Shown in pieces: positions 44,853 to 55,064 of a stretch of DNA of 64,000 nt. Below the pieces are notes generated by a model. It was not told where the DNA came from, searched no databases, and worked only from the letters and a program-made list of their open reading frames with translations. This DNA is from Candidatus Peribacteria bacterium (GTDB lineage: Bacteria; Patescibacteriota; Gracilibacteria; BD1-5; UBA6164). The stretch covers positions 930,001-994,000 of the forward strand of contig CP060226.1 of assembly GCA_023898505.1 (NCBI GenBank), given 5' to 3'. Each line of letters starts with the position of its first letter. The stretch's first letter is position 1. A program made the position numbers and the translations under genes.

Positions 44853-45266
44853 CGTTTCGATATGGATGTCCCATATTCTGAGGGTGATGATTTGTGAAAA
44901 ATAGTTCTCAAAATATGGGAGAGAACGATATACTATATATCCTCACAGGATACCAGACATTGTTGACAGATAATTTTTCAGGAAAAGTGTCATTGTAAGA
45001 ATGAAGAAGATATTAAGGAATCTCTGAAAAATTATCAGTAGCTACAAAAATCAAGATTTTTTAGATAAAATTTGTAAAACAATTTTGAGTTTAGCCTTTG
45101 CTAAGCGATAAATTTTTGAACAAATTTTAGCAAAAAAGGTTATTTTTTAACAGATGCTAGTTTTTCAGAGATTCCTTTACTCTATAGTATTCATTTTCAG
45201 AAACTTTCAACTTTACAAAGGTATAATAATCTATACTCTAGGGATATATACTTTTTTATTGATACT
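44853..45266. other. 414-nt gap with nested inverted repeats before trpS
   Basis: No coding frame is convincing. It holds three structures. First, 45016-45031 pairs perfectly (16 bp) with 45161-45176. Second, 45024-45036 can instead pair with 44969-44981 (13 bp, CTGAAAAATTATC with GATAATTTTTCAG). Third, TTTGCTAA (45097-45104) pairs with TTAGCAAA (45127-45134) inside the first loop. The first two are mutually exclusive. No T-box sequence is visible. Confidence 0.6.
45222..45227 (+). promoter_or_regulatory. TATAAT box before trpS
   Basis: Perfect TATAAT 40 nt before the trpS start; no good -35 at 16-18 bp. It lies downstream of the inverted repeats. Confidence 0.4.
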
Positions 45267-46232
45267 ATGAGGATACTCACTGGGATAAAACCAACAGGAG
45301 ACGGGATGCATCTAGGGAATTATTTTGGGATGTTTCGTCCGCTACAAGAAATTTCAAAAGATAAAGAATCATTTCTTATGGTGGCAGATTTGCATTCACT
45401 TACTTCGGTTCATAATGGTGATACCTTGAGGCATAATAAAGCAAGGATGCTTCGAGAATTTATTGCGCTTTTTTGAGAAGATAGAAGTATCATCATCTTT
45501 GAGCAAAGCCAGGTAGAACTACACAATGATATTACTTGGATTTTATCGAGTGTTACTCCGTATAGCCTGATGCTTCGTGCTCATAGTTTCAAAGATGCAG
45601 AGGCGAAAAACCATGAAGTAAATATGGCGACATTTAATTATCCAATTCTCATGACTTCGGATATCATTACCTATGATGTAGATATGGTGCCCGTAGGAAA
45701 GGACCAAAAACAGCATGTGGAGTTTGTTCGAGATATCGCAGAGAATTTTAATAAAACCTACAAGACTGATTTTTTTCAGTTACCTGAACCAGTGATTCAA
45801 AAAGATGTTGGGGTTATTCCTGGTACAGACGGGAGAAAGATGAGTAAGAGTTATGATAATTTTCTTGGTATCTTTGATGATGAAAAGACCCTAAAGAAAA
45901 AGATGATGTCGATTGTGACCGATGATACTCCTCTGGAAGAACCAAAAGACCCAGATACGTGTAATGTCTTTGCACTCATACAACTTTTGGCTCCTCTAGA
46001 AAGACAACAATCTATCAGAGAAAAGTACAAGAAGTGAGGGTATGGCTATGGTCATGCAAAGTTGGAATTACTGGATATATTTCTTGAGTATTTTCATGAT
46101 GCCAGGGAAAGATATACAGCCATGTGAGAAGATATGTCAGAAGTTCAAGAACACCTCCATATAGGAAATACTCGTGCAAGATCTTTGGCACAAACAAAAT
46201 ACCAAGCACTTAAAAATATTGTAGGATTATAA
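45267..46232 (+). CDS. trpS: Tryptophanyl-tRNA synthetase
   Basis: 321 residues; three TGAs as Gly. Class I signatures are clear: GIKPTGDGMHLGNYFG, the HIGH-like site, and TDGRKMSKSYDNF, the KMSKS loop. Between them are VADLHSLTS, NYPILMTSDIITYDVDMVPVG and KDQKQHVEFVRDIAENFN, typical of TrpRS. Length is about that of bacterial TrpRS (320-340). Known reaction: charging tRNA-Trp. First gene of a unit with gmk and trmD. Confidence 0.95.
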
Positions 46233-46243
46233 TCTGTATATCT

Positions 46244-46828
46244 ATGAAGGGACATATCTATTTTATTATGGGGCAGTCTGGTTCTGGGAAAGGAACCGTG
46301 ATTTCGAAATTACAGGAAAGTAATATTCCTCATCTTCATATCCCCCTATCGTATAAGACTCGTGCCATCAGAGAAACAGAGGTAAATCATGTGGATTCTC
46401 ATTTTATCACGAAAGAAGCGTTTGTTCATGCGATAGAACAGGGGGAGTTTCTGGAGTATGCCTATGTGTATGAATGAGACGATATCTATGGAACCAAGTA
46501 TGAAGACGTGATTGAAAATGGAATCGAAAAGGGCTATACTGTCATCAAAGAGCTCGATATCCAAGGACTTGAGAAACTCAGAAGAGAAAAACCAGAACTC
46601 GATAGTATATATACCACCATCTTTTTAAGTATCCCGGCCGAGAAACTTAAAGAGCGCATTGAATCACGAGGTGTGCTGATGCAAAATGAAGAGTTTGAAC
46701 GTAGAAAACAAACAGCGATTGAAGAACAAAAAAAAGCGCAAGAACTCTGTGATGTTATGATTGATGCAACACAACCTCCGGATGAAGTATTTACTCAGGT
46801 ATGTGACATAATTACAAAGACCAAATAA
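46244..46828 (+). CDS. gmk: Guanylate kinase
   Basis: 194 residues; one TGA as Gly. P-loop GQSGSGKGTV at residues 9-18. GMP-binding region IPLSYKTRAIRETEVN (S/TTR motif), FLEYAYVYEGDDIYGT (the FxE..x.Y-G-T pattern) and ELDIQGLEKLR. Known: ATP + GMP to ADP + GDP. It starts 11 nt after trpS. Confidence 0.95.
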
Positions 46829-46903
46829 TACGTATCTTTTCAGGGGAGTAGTACATCAAAATGGGTATTCAAAAATTTATACTCTGTAATTTGAAATGGT
46901 TTC

Positions 46904-47557
46904 ATGAAAGTTCATATTATTTCTCTGTTTCCAGAAGCCTTTGAGTCATATTTTTCTTCCAGTATTTTGGGGAGAGCGATAGATGCTGGTCTTTTTCAGC
47001 CAGTGTTTTATAAGCTTCATGATTTTTCAGAGAAGAAGTTTGGTCAAGTAGACGATAAGGCCTATGGTATGCATGGACAGGTTATCTCCCCAGAACCCCT
47101 TTCCAAAGCGATTCATCATGTGTTTCAGATAGTAGGGAGACAGATTCCCGTAGTATATATGACGCCGAGAGGAGAGGTATTGCATCAATCACAGGTCGAA
47201 ACATACTATGAACATCTTACAGATGATTTTATTATCATTTGCGGTCACTATGAGGGGATAGATGAGCGTATTATCGAAAAATATGTCGATTATAGTATCT
47301 CTATTGGCGAATATGTGCTGACAAGTGGAGAGATTGCTGCTCAGGTTTTTTTAGACGCACTAGTACGTCATATCCCTGGAGTCTTAGGAAATCCGACATC
47401 TCTCGAAGAAGAGAGCTTTTCCAAGAAGTTGCATAGACAAAAAGAGTATCCTGTATATACTCGTCCTGAAATATTTGAAGGAATGGCGGTGCCAGAAGTG
47501 CTGACATCTGGGAATCATGCTGCTATTGAGTGTTGGAAGCAAGATAATCTATCGTAA
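46904..47557 (+). CDS. trmD: tRNA (guanine37-N1)-methyltransferase
   Basis: 217 residues; no TGA. The trefoil-knot SPOUT motifs are present: KVHIISLFPEAFESYFSSSI at the start, then VYMTPRGEVLHQ, ICGHYEGIDERIIEKYVDY and SIGEYVLTSGEIAAQVFLDA, the SAM-binding knot. Slightly short against E. coli TrmD (about 255), mostly in the C-terminal domain. Known: methylates G37 of tRNAs such as Leu, Pro and Arg to prevent frameshifting. Confidence 0.95.
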   Translation: MKVHIISLFPEAFESYFSSSILGRAIDAGLFQPVFYKLHDFSEKKFGQVDDKAYGMHGQVISPEPLSKAIHHVFQIVGRQIPVVYMTPRGEVLHQSQVETYYEHLTDDFIIICGHYEGIDERIIEKYVDYSISIGEYVLTSGEIAAQVFLDALVRHIPGVLGNPTSLEEESFSKKLHRQKEYPVYTRPEIFEGMAVPEVLTSGNHAAIECWKQDNLS

Positions 47558-47562
47558 CACGT

Positions 47563-48051
47563 ATGCAAGATCTCGAACTCTATATCAATCACTTTATTGA
47601 GACGGTAACTTTGGAAATGATTCTCAAGTTTTTTGTTGTCTACTTTTTTGTAATTTGGATATCAGTAATTATCTGGGTAGTGAGAGATATCACGAACCGA
47701 AGTGATAGCCTGATACTCCAGATTCTGAGTGTCCTCATTGTCTTTATACTTTCTCCTTTGGGAGTATTTGTATATCTACTTATCCGCCCTTCACATACAC
47801 TCTTTGAGAAGTATTATGATGAGATAGAAGAAAACCTCGATGATCTTTCTTGCTCTATAAATAAGCGCTTTTGAGTCGAAGAAAAGACACTCCTTCGTTG
47901 TCCCAAGTGTCACTACCATATCGAGGATGACTATCAGTTTTGTCCCAAGTGTCGTACAGAACTCGTGAAGAAGTGTTTTCATTGTAAGAAAAATATCAAT
48001 ATGGCGTGGAAAAATTGTCCGTTTTGTGGAAAAGAAAATAAGAAAAAATAA
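47563..48051 (+). CDS. Membrane protein with C-terminal zinc ribbons
   Basis: 162 residues; one TGA as Gly. Two TMs (about 20-42 and 50-75) are followed by a short charged helix and paired CxxC knuckles: LRCPKCHYH, QFCPKCRTE, KKCFHCKKN, NCPFCGKEN. This gives two zinc-ribbon units, which are usually structural or nucleic-acid/protein binding. It begins 5 nt after trmD and is probably in the same transcript. No specific family. Confidence 0.75.
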
Positions 48052-48075
48052 ACTCCTCATTCAGAGGAGTTTATT
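48047..48075. terminator. Bidirectional terminator
   Basis: AATAAACTCCTC, ATTCA, GAGGAGTTTATT: 12-bp perfect stem between the convergent zinc-ribbon gene and tig. Confidence 0.8.
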
Positions 48076-48078
48076 AAA

Positions 48079-49404
48079 CTATTTTTTTGCTGTTGTTTTC
48101 TTCTTTTCTTCTTGGAAGAAACTGTCAATAAGCTTTCTATATGCTGTACGCTGTCTCAGTTCTTCATAGTATTTGTTTCCTGGGACATAGAGCTCTTTCA
48201 AACGAGCAAGGACATCGCTCGATTCAAAACGAGCAAGTATTTTTTGTACTTCGGCTTCTATTTCTGCATCACTTACTTCTACGTTTTCTACTTCCATAAG
48301 TTTGTGGAGGATAAGTTCTCCTTGAAGTCTCTTTAGTGCTACTGGTTGTACATTTTTCTCTTTGTATTCTTCTTCTGTAAGTTTAAGGCTTTCAAGGTAG
48401 TGACCGATTTTGATACCATCTTTGGTGATGTTTTCTTTGATTTCTGCGTATACTTTTTCGATCTGGTTTTTAAGGAGAGCATCTCCGATATCAAGAGTGG
48501 TAACTTTCAAAAGTTCATCAATCAGTTTTGCTTCATCATCGATACGAGCATTCATTTCTTTTGTTTCTGAGATTTCTTCTTTAATAAGCTCTCTAAACGC
48601 TTTCATATCGAGCTTTTTTCCTCTGAGTTGCTCTATGAATTCCGGAGTAAATTCTGGTTTTACGGCTTTTTCAAGTTTCTTTACTTTTACGGTAAACTTT
48701 GTCTTTTTACCAGCAAAGTCAGCATTGTGGTAATCCTTTGGGAAGGTAATATCAAGAGAAAGATCTTCTTCTATTTTTGCTCCCACAAGACCATCTTCAA
48801 ACCCTGGAACGAGTACTCCAGATCAAAGTATGAGCGGATAATCTTGCATAGCTGTCTGCTCAAGGAGTTTTTCCCTATCATATCCTTGGGTGTCGATAGT
48901 GATCCTATCACCAAGTTTTGCACTTGAGCGCTTATCTCCTACTGCTTCAAAACGAGTAAAGCGTTGTTCTATATCGGCGATAGCAGCATCTACTTCTTTT
49001 TCTGCTACAGTAATTGGTGTTTTCGTTAAAGAGATCTTTTTATATTTTGCATCGATCGAGATATTTGGGAGTACTTCGATATGTACGATAAACTTTAGTG
49101 GTGACTGAGATGGTACATCTGTAATTTCTGCTTGAGCAACTGGAAGAACCTTTTCTTTTTTTAGAGCCTCTTTATACAGTGCATCAATGGCAAAATCAAT
49201 CGTCATTTGTGCAATATATTCTTCTCCATATTGGCGAATAAGTACGGCTTCAGGGATCTTTGCTCCCTTTCTAAATCCTTTAATATCTGCATGTTTTTCT
49301 AGGTGGGTGATTGCTTTTTTTCTGTAGGGAGCAATGTTTTCTACGCTTTCTTCTATCGTGAGTTCTACAATCGATTTTGGAAGATCTTTTCTGGTAACTT
49401 TCAT
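48079..49404 (-). CDS. tig: Trigger factor
   Basis: 441 residues; one TGA as Gly. The N-terminal ribosome-binding domain contains the GFRKGAKIP signature (GFRxGxxP). The PPIase domain has GDRITIDTQGYD and, at its end, DYPLILGSGVLVPGFEDGLVGAK (L..GSG..I.GFE.gL.G). The long helical C-terminal chaperone arms follow. Known: binds nascent chains at the ribosome exit tunnel. Length matches the family (about 430). Confidence 0.95.
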
Positions 49405-49437
49405 GAATAGGTAATTAAAAAATATGAAACGCGCGTG

Positions 49438-49465
49438 ATTATATCCGCATTTCCTCTAAATACAA
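49438..49465 (-). promoter_or_regulatory. Candidate promoter of tig
   Basis: Minus strand TTGTAT, 16 bp, consensus TATAAT, 34 nt before the tig ATG. Confidence 0.6.
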
Positions 49466-49493
49466 TTTTATTTTTTCTTGAATAAAATAGATG

Positions 49494-50627
49494 CTAGTTA
49501 TCGTAATTTCCCATGGTATAGTCAAATGTCCCGAGTTCGGGGTTGTATTCATAGATGATTCCATAGGTTTCATATTGTTGGAAATCTGTTGGAAGAAAAT
49601 CGATGTATCCTTCGTTGAGTAGTGCCTTTGCATTTCTGGCGGTATTTCCATTGTGATCAGTCTTAAATTGTTCATTTGCTGCTTCTATATACAAGAGATT
49701 TAGTTCTCGAATCGCTTTGTTTACAAAGTTACTACATTGGGTATCATAGAGGGCATTTTTTTCATCTTCCGGGTTATAGGTTCAAAAGAGGGTATTTCTT
49801 GAATCTTCTATCGTTTTTATGAGGTATCCATTAAGAGGAATTCTTCCTTGGAACGCAAGAAGTCAGGTATTTTCTACATCTTCAGCATAAGCCTGGCAAG
49901 ATTCATTATCCTCTATAAATTTCGCGATATTTAAAAACATAAGAAATGCTTTTTGCCTGTTTCCTCATTTTCCTTGCATGATGGCAGCCATAACCTTTGC
50001 TCCACTGACAGCATCATCATTGGCGCTGGCGACTTTATAATAGCTTGATGCCGTGATAGGGTCTTGCTTATAAAAGTAATAAATATATGCCAGATAGTAC
50101 GGGATAGAATAGGTTTGACATGGGTTTCGAAGATACGCATCTGACCAGATTTTTTGAAGATCTTCTTCTTGTTTAATGGCTTCTACTTTTTCCATATTAC
50201 AGAAGTTTCTTACTCCCTTGAGTCAGATTTGCTCTGCTTCGTGTATATTTTTTTGCTGTTCTTCATCTGGGAGGCTTTCGTAGCGTTCATTATAACTTGG
50301 AAGCAAGAGCTCTCCAATGATATAGGGATGCTCGAAAAAAGGATTGAGCTCTGTTACGAGGTCAAGCACTTTAAAGAGGTATTTTTTATACTCTGAATTT
50401 ATCGCATTTCCACCGATGTACTGTATCGCCTCAAGCCGGTAGATATCAGCACGCAGGTTTTGAAACCCAATAGCGGTCTTTTTTGCAAATTCTTTTTCAG
50501 GGAGTCATTCAGGGTGTTGTACGAGATCTTGCTTAATAGTGAGATAGGTTTCGTAATTCCCGATGTTTATATGGTAAAATCCTGAAAAAATAAGTAATAA
50601 TATAGCGACAATAATTACTTTTTTCAT
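49494..50627 (-). CDS. Signal-anchored helical-repeat-like protein of unknown function
   Basis: 377 residues; five TGAs read as Gly. The ATG at 50627 opens a signal anchor (MKKVIIVAILLLIFSGFYHI). The rest is helical, with TPR-like spacing (YYLAYIYYFYKQDPITASSYYKVAS, then GAKVMAAIMQGKGGNRQKAFLMFLNIAKF) and single Cys residues at FCNMEK, NPCQT, ESCQAY and TQCSNF. No catalytic motif is seen. It could be an extracytoplasmic TPR scaffold. It lies between tig and khpB on the same strand. Confidence 0.75.
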
Positions 50628-50656
50628 AAGATACATTGTATTTTAAATATAGTGTG

Positions 50657-50689
50657 TCATTTTGTCCTGAGTCCTCGGCGCAGAATCAT
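50657..50689 (+). repeat. Longer, divergent member of the dispersed hairpin family
   Basis: TCATTTTG...CAGAATCAT over 33 nt: same TCAT and ATCAT ends, arms ATTTTG/CAGAAT, but the loop is replaced by TCCTGAGTCCTCGGCG. Confidence 0.4.
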
Positions 50690-50754
50690 AAAAAGAGAAA
50701 TACTATTATTATAATTCTTGTAGTACGAGATTCAGAAATGGAGATACATTTCTA

Positions 50755-51243
50755 TTAGATATCATCTCCATCAATATCTATAGTAAGTTTTTCTTCGCTG
50801 CGACAAATATAGAGTCTTCTTTCTGCTCCGTCTCACATACTTTTGGTATACACATCATCACCAAGCCCCCCTACATATGCGTGTACTTTTTTTCTTTCGT
50901 AGGCATTTAAAAATGGGAGACGAATATCTTTTTTATCTTTGCGAACCATCTCTACTTTTGATTCGATAAAACGAAATAGTTTGTCTTCTTTTGCTTTGAG
51001 ATAGTCATTTACTTCTAAGTGAAGAATAACTTTTTTATCGAGATGTTTTGTAAATAGTGCGCGGAGGAGTGTCTGGAGGCTTTCGAGATTTCTTCCGTGC
51101 GGTCAAATAAGGAGGGAAGAGTCGTTTGATTCTATTTTTAGGAGATAGATACCTTCTTGTTCTTCAGAGAGAGAGATTTCTTGTATATCTATTGTAAGGT
51201 GTGAGAAAAATTCCTCAGCAATGCTTTGTAATTTATTGTCCAT
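50755..51243 (-). CDS. khpB: KhpB/Jag-like KH-R3H RNA-binding protein
   Basis: 162 residues; visible only when TGAs are read as Gly. Residues about 1-80 are a KH domain with the GxxG loop at 47-50 (LLIGPHGRNLESLQTLLR); the first Gly of that loop is TGA. The R3H domain follows (LPFLNAYERKKVHAYV, then MGDGAERRLYICR). Both are the order of Jag/KhpB/EloR without the N-terminal Jag-N domain. Known: KhpB dimerises with KhpA and binds RNA to tune cell elongation. In most bacteria it follows yidC; here it is 14 kb away. Confidence 0.88.
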
Positions 51244-51279
51244 AGGTCGTAATTAATTCTATCAAAAAATACGCACCAA

Positions 51280-51307
51280 AGATTAATAAAATCTTTTTAT
51301 TTTACAA
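51280..51307 (-). promoter_or_regulatory. Candidate promoter of khpB
   Basis: Minus strand TTGTAA, 16 bp, TAATCT, 37 nt before the start. Confidence 0.4.
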
Positions 51308-51338
51308 GTTTTGTTGCAAAGAGAAGTTTTTGAAACTT

Positions 51339-51366
51339 TTGACAATAAACCAAAAAAACTTATATT
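51339..51366 (+). promoter_or_regulatory. Candidate promoter of infB
   Basis: Consensus TTGACA, 16-bp spacer, TATATT, 43 nt before the ATG. Confidence 0.6.
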
Positions 51367-51408
51367 TTTGCCATCAAAATTATTATTTTTTCAGTAAAAG
51401 ACAGATTC

Positions 51409-53745
51409 ATGCCAGATAAAAAGATAGTAGATGACTACTATGCGAGTATTTCGAGTACTTCTTCATCTGAGGATTCGGAACAAAATACAAAGAAAAGAGT
51501 TGTAAAAGCAAAAAAGGTGATGATTAAGAAATCTCCCGCTGTTTCAGTAGCTCCTCCAGAGACTCAAGAAGAAAAAAAGCCGCTCGTAAAGAAAAAGGTA
51601 TCTCAAGAGAAGATTCCTGATTTTGATGAGGTGAAACAGCAACAAGCTGAAGAGGAAGTGAAAGAAACTTCTACAGAAGCAGTTAAAGAGGAGAAGAAAT
51701 CTGAAAAACCACAAAAATTCATCAATACGATGATTGGAGGAATTGAGGTAAGTCAAAATAGTTACCGCTCTAAAAAACCAGGAGCTCCAGGGGGAAGATG
51801 AGACGAAGACACTTCTGATAAAAGATCAAAGGGGAAAAGTGCTTTTGGGAAAAAGGATAAGCATAAAAGAGCAATTTTTGATGATGGTGAAGGAGGATTT
51901 GTTCGTTCTAATAAACTCAATAAAAGAAAGAGAGAAGAGAAAAAAGTAGAAGATATTCAACAAAACCTCGTAGCTCATACAGGAGAAACCGTTGTTGTTT
52001 CCGATGTGTTGTCTTTGAAAGAATTGTCAGAAAAGATAGGGGTTCCAATGTCGAACTTGATTGCTGAATTTATGAAAAATGGTATGCTTGTGACCATTAA
52101 TTCAAAGATTGATTTTGATGCTGCTTCTATAGTTGCAGAAGTATTTCAAGTCGTGCTGAAAAAAGATGAGTCTTCGGGTCTTGGTATCCAAGAGTTACTT
52201 TCTGGAGATATTACCGATTTACTGAAAGAAGACGATACTTCTAGTCTTGTAGACCGTCCACCAGTTATCAGTATCATGGGGCATGTTGATCATGGAAAAA
52301 CTTCACTCTTAGATTATATCAGAAAAGAAAAAGTAGCAGAGGGGGAAGCTGGAGGGATTACTCAGAGTATCTGAGCCTACCAAGTAGACTACAATGATAA
52401 GACCATTACCTTCCTCGATACTCCAGGACATGAGGCATTTACAGTGATGAGAGCGAGAGGAGCGAAATCAACCGATATTGCCATCCTTGTAGTTGCTGCG
52501 GATGAAGGGGTAAAACCACAAACAATAGAAAGTATTAATCATGCGAAAGAAGCAGGGATTTCTGTAATCGTCGCCATCAATAAAATGGATAAAGAAGGAG
52601 CAAATCCAGACCATGTAAAAGGACAGCTTTCAGAACACGGTCTTGTTCCAGAGGATTGGGGAGGAGATACTCCATGTGTTCCAGTTTCAGCAAGAACAGG
52701 GTTTGGGATTGATGATCTATTAGAGATTATTTTGCTTGTTGCTGAGATGAAAGTACTACAGGCAAATCCAGATAGAAGAGGAGTGGGGACGGTGATAGAA
52801 TCACACCTAGATTCTAGACTTGGTCCTGTTGCTACGGTGCTTATGAACACAGGAACACTCAATAAAACAGATAATATCGTGTGTAGAGATGCGTACGGAA
52901 AGGTAAAGATACTTCATGATTATGCTGGAAAACATATTGCTCAAGTAGGTCCAGGAGATCCGGTGCTTATTGTCGGTTTAGATAAAGTAGTAGAGGGAGG
53001 AGATATCCTACAAGTTGTATCTGATGCAACAACCGCCCGTACAAAATCCATCGAGTATGCTGAAGTGATGAGGCAAAAACAAGCGATGAATGCATCAGGA
53101 ATTGATCGTATCATGTCACAGATTCGTTCGGGGAATTTGAAACAATTAAAGATTGTGCTCAAGGCGGATACAAATGGAAGTCTAGAGGCTATTAGGGCAT
53201 CATTATTAAAGTTGTCGACAGAAGATACTGAAGTTATGGTGATTCATGCGGGAGTTGGGGATATTACCGAAGGAGATATCTTGATGTGTGAAGGAAGTGC
53301 AGCGATTTTGATTGGTTTTGGGGTGGGGGTTGCAGGAAACGCAAAAAACATACTCAGAGATAGCAATATTGAGTGTATTAATGATCGTGTTATCTATCAT
53401 ATCACTGAAAGAATTGAAAAAATTATTACTGGTATGCTTGATCCGAAAGAAGTTGAAACCGTGTTGGCAAATGCTCAGGTATGAGGAGTATTTTATACTT
53501 CTAAAGAGTTTATGATTCTTGGGTTACGTGTAAGAGATGGGGAGACTATTGAGTCAAAGACAAAAGTTCGTGTTATCCGTAAAGATAAGAAGGTTGGAGA
53601 AGGAAAAATTACATCCTTAAAACAGTGAGTAGAAGAAGTACATAAAATAGAGGGGCCAACAGAGTGTGGGGTCAGATTTGAGGGAAATATGAAACCAGAA
53701 GAAAACGATATCTTAGAAATATATAAAGTAGAAATTCAGAAATAA
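51409..53745 (+). CDS. infB: Translation initiation factor IF-2
   Basis: 778 residues; four TGAs as Gly. A long disordered basic/acidic N-terminus (to about 190). Then a helical N2-like region and the GTPase: G1 GHVDHGKTSL at about residues 290-299, EGEAGGITQSIG, DTPGHEAF, NKMD, SARTGFGIDDLLEIILL. Domains II-IV follow, with TVIESHLDSRLGPVATVL and LKADTNGSLEAIRASL. Known: places fMet-tRNA on the 30S ribosome. The TGA in QSIGAYQV encodes a strongly conserved Gly. Head of the long translation operon. Confidence 0.97.
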
Positions 53746-53770
53746 GCTTATTTTATTATATCTTGTACGT

Positions 53771-54187
53771 ATGCTTCAAGATTTACAAATACTTGCATGT
53801 CTTACTGTTGAAGAAGCAACGAACCTTGAGATGTTTTGTCAGGAGCGTTCGCTTGAAGCTGGAGAAGTCTTGTTTTACGAAGACGAAGAAGCAAATGCGA
53901 TGTACTTCTTAAAAAGCGGAGCAATAGATATAGTAAAAGGACAATGAGAGAGTCAAGTTGTACTTGGTCAGGTTCACGCAGAAGAAATACTTGGTGAAAT
54001 GGCGCTCTTTAATCCCGAGACTCTTGGGAGAAGAAGTGCTGGAGCGATTGCAAGTGAACCATGTGTACTTATTACGATCCTCTCTTTTTCTATACAAGAA
54101 CTTGCGAGACAGCACCCGGAACTTATGGAAAAGATTAAGGCAGTAATCGAGGAACGTATGTATCAAAATAAAGTAAAACAAGGGTAA
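53771..54187 (+). CDS. Stand-alone cyclic-nucleotide-binding (Crp-like) domain protein
   Basis: 138 residues; one TGA as Gly (VKGQGES). This is a cNMP-binding beta-roll: SLEAGEVLFYEDEEANAMYF, then the phosphate-binding cassette LGEMALFNPETLGRRSAGAI, with a Glu and Arg in the usual places. A final helix of about 30 residues follows, but no HTH. Known relatives bind cAMP or cGMP and act as sensors or as subunits. With the CHASE2 cyclase at 2594-4633 it could form a second-messenger circuit; binding is not shown. It lies between infB and infA, an unusual place. Confidence 0.85.
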
Positions 54188-54209
54188 TATAAAAAAGTCA
54201 AAAAAAAAT

Positions 54210-54237
54210 TTGCAATTCGTATCTTTTTTTATAGACT
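54210..54237 (+). promoter_or_regulatory. Weak promoter candidate before infA
   Basis: TTGCAA, 16-bp spacer, TAGACT, 31 nt before the ATG. Confidence 0.35.
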
Positions 54238-54268
54238 GTCGTGGCTAATAAATTAAACACATACATAT

Positions 54269-54499
54269 ATGTCTGGTAAAGAAGCCAAAATTGAAGTAGA
54301 GGGGGTTATCATTAAAGCTTTACCAAGTCTGGTTTTTGAAGTTCAATTACCAGAAGATTTTTGATGACGCGTGGTAAAGGGATATTTAAGTGGAAAAATG
54401 AGAAACAACTTTATTAAACTCATAGAGGGAGATAGAGTTACCATAGAATTAAGTCCATATGACCTTGAAAAAGGGCGCATTATATTTAGGGAAAAATAG
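54269..54499 (+). CDS. infA: Translation initiation factor IF-1
   Basis: 76 residues, the normal size; two adjacent TGA read as Gly-Gly. OB-fold pattern: KIEVEGVIIKALPSLVFEVQ and YLSGKMRNNFIKLIEGDRVTIELSPYDLEKGRI, matching S-G-K-[ML]-R-x-x-x-I-x-x-x-x-G-D-x-V. Known: binds the 30S A site with IF-2 and IF-3. Next is rpmJ, the usual partner. Confidence 0.95.
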
Positions 54500-54524
54500 T
54501 ATTTTATAATTTTGATTTTCGTAT

Positions 54525-54641
54525 ATGAAAGTAAGAACATCGGTAAAACCTATTTGTAGAAACTGTAAAGTTCTCAGAAGAAAGGGGGTACTTAGGGTTA
54601 TCTGTAAAACAGATCCAAAACATAAACAAAAACAAGGATAA
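54525..54641 (+). CDS. rpmJ: Ribosomal protein bL36
   Basis: 38 residues: MKVRTSVKPICRNCKVLRRK, with a zinc-type C11-x2-C14...C27...H33 arrangement. Sequence and length are standard for bL36. infA-rpmJ-rpsM-rpsK-rpsD-rpoA-rplQ is the classic alpha operon order. Confidence 0.97.
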   Translation: MKVRTSVKPICRNCKVLRRKGVLRVICKTDPKHKQKQG

Positions 54642-54672
54642 TTAGAATTTAAAATTTAAAACTTATAATAGT
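54642..54672 (+). repeat. Short AT tandem repeat in the rpmJ-rpsM spacer
   Basis: AATTTAAAATTTAAAACTTATAA: repeated TTTAAAA units directly before the rpsM ATG. Confidence 0.5.
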
Positions 54673-55038
54673 ATGGCAAGAATTGCTGGGGTAAACCTAC
54701 CAAATGGAAAGCATGTAGAGATCGCTCTAACGTATATTTATGGTATCGGGAGATCTACTTCTCAGAACATATTAGATGCAGTAAAGATTGAAAAAACAAG
54801 AAAGATCGAAACACTTTCAGAAACTGAACTTGATCTTATCAGAGATAAAATTAAAGAATTTATTGTTGAGGGTGATTTAAGAAGACTCATTACGGGAAAC
54901 ATCAAGAGACTTCAAGAAATCAGATGTTATAGAGGGATTAGACACCAAAAGAGGTTACCAGTAAGAGGACAGAATACAAAAAGAAACTCAAGAACAAGAA
55001 AAGGAAAGTCTATTGCTATCGCAGGAAAGAAAAAATAA
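54673..55038 (+). CDS. rpsM: Ribosomal protein uS13
   Basis: 121 residues, no TGA. Starts MARIAGVNLPNGKHVEIALT with YGIGRSTSQNIL; the C-terminal basic tail has the conserved RGIRHQKRLPVRGQNTKRN. Head of the 30S; contacts the P-site tRNA and bL5. Confidence 0.97.
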   Translation: MARIAGVNLPNGKHVEIALTYIYGIGRSTSQNILDAVKIEKTRKIETLSETELDLIRDKIKEFIVEGDLRRLITGNIKRLQEIRCYRGIRHQKRLPVRGQNTKRNSRTRKGKSIAIAGKKK

Positions 55039-55064
55039 TTTAATTTATATAATACACCATATTT

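Noticed and set aside
44963..44990. TTGACA at 44963 as a promoter
   Set aside because: No TANNNT box at 15-18 bp.
44853..45266. T-box riboswitch before trpS
   Set aside because: No AGGGTGGNACCGCG-like antiterminator or Stem I pattern seen; only generic inverted repeats.
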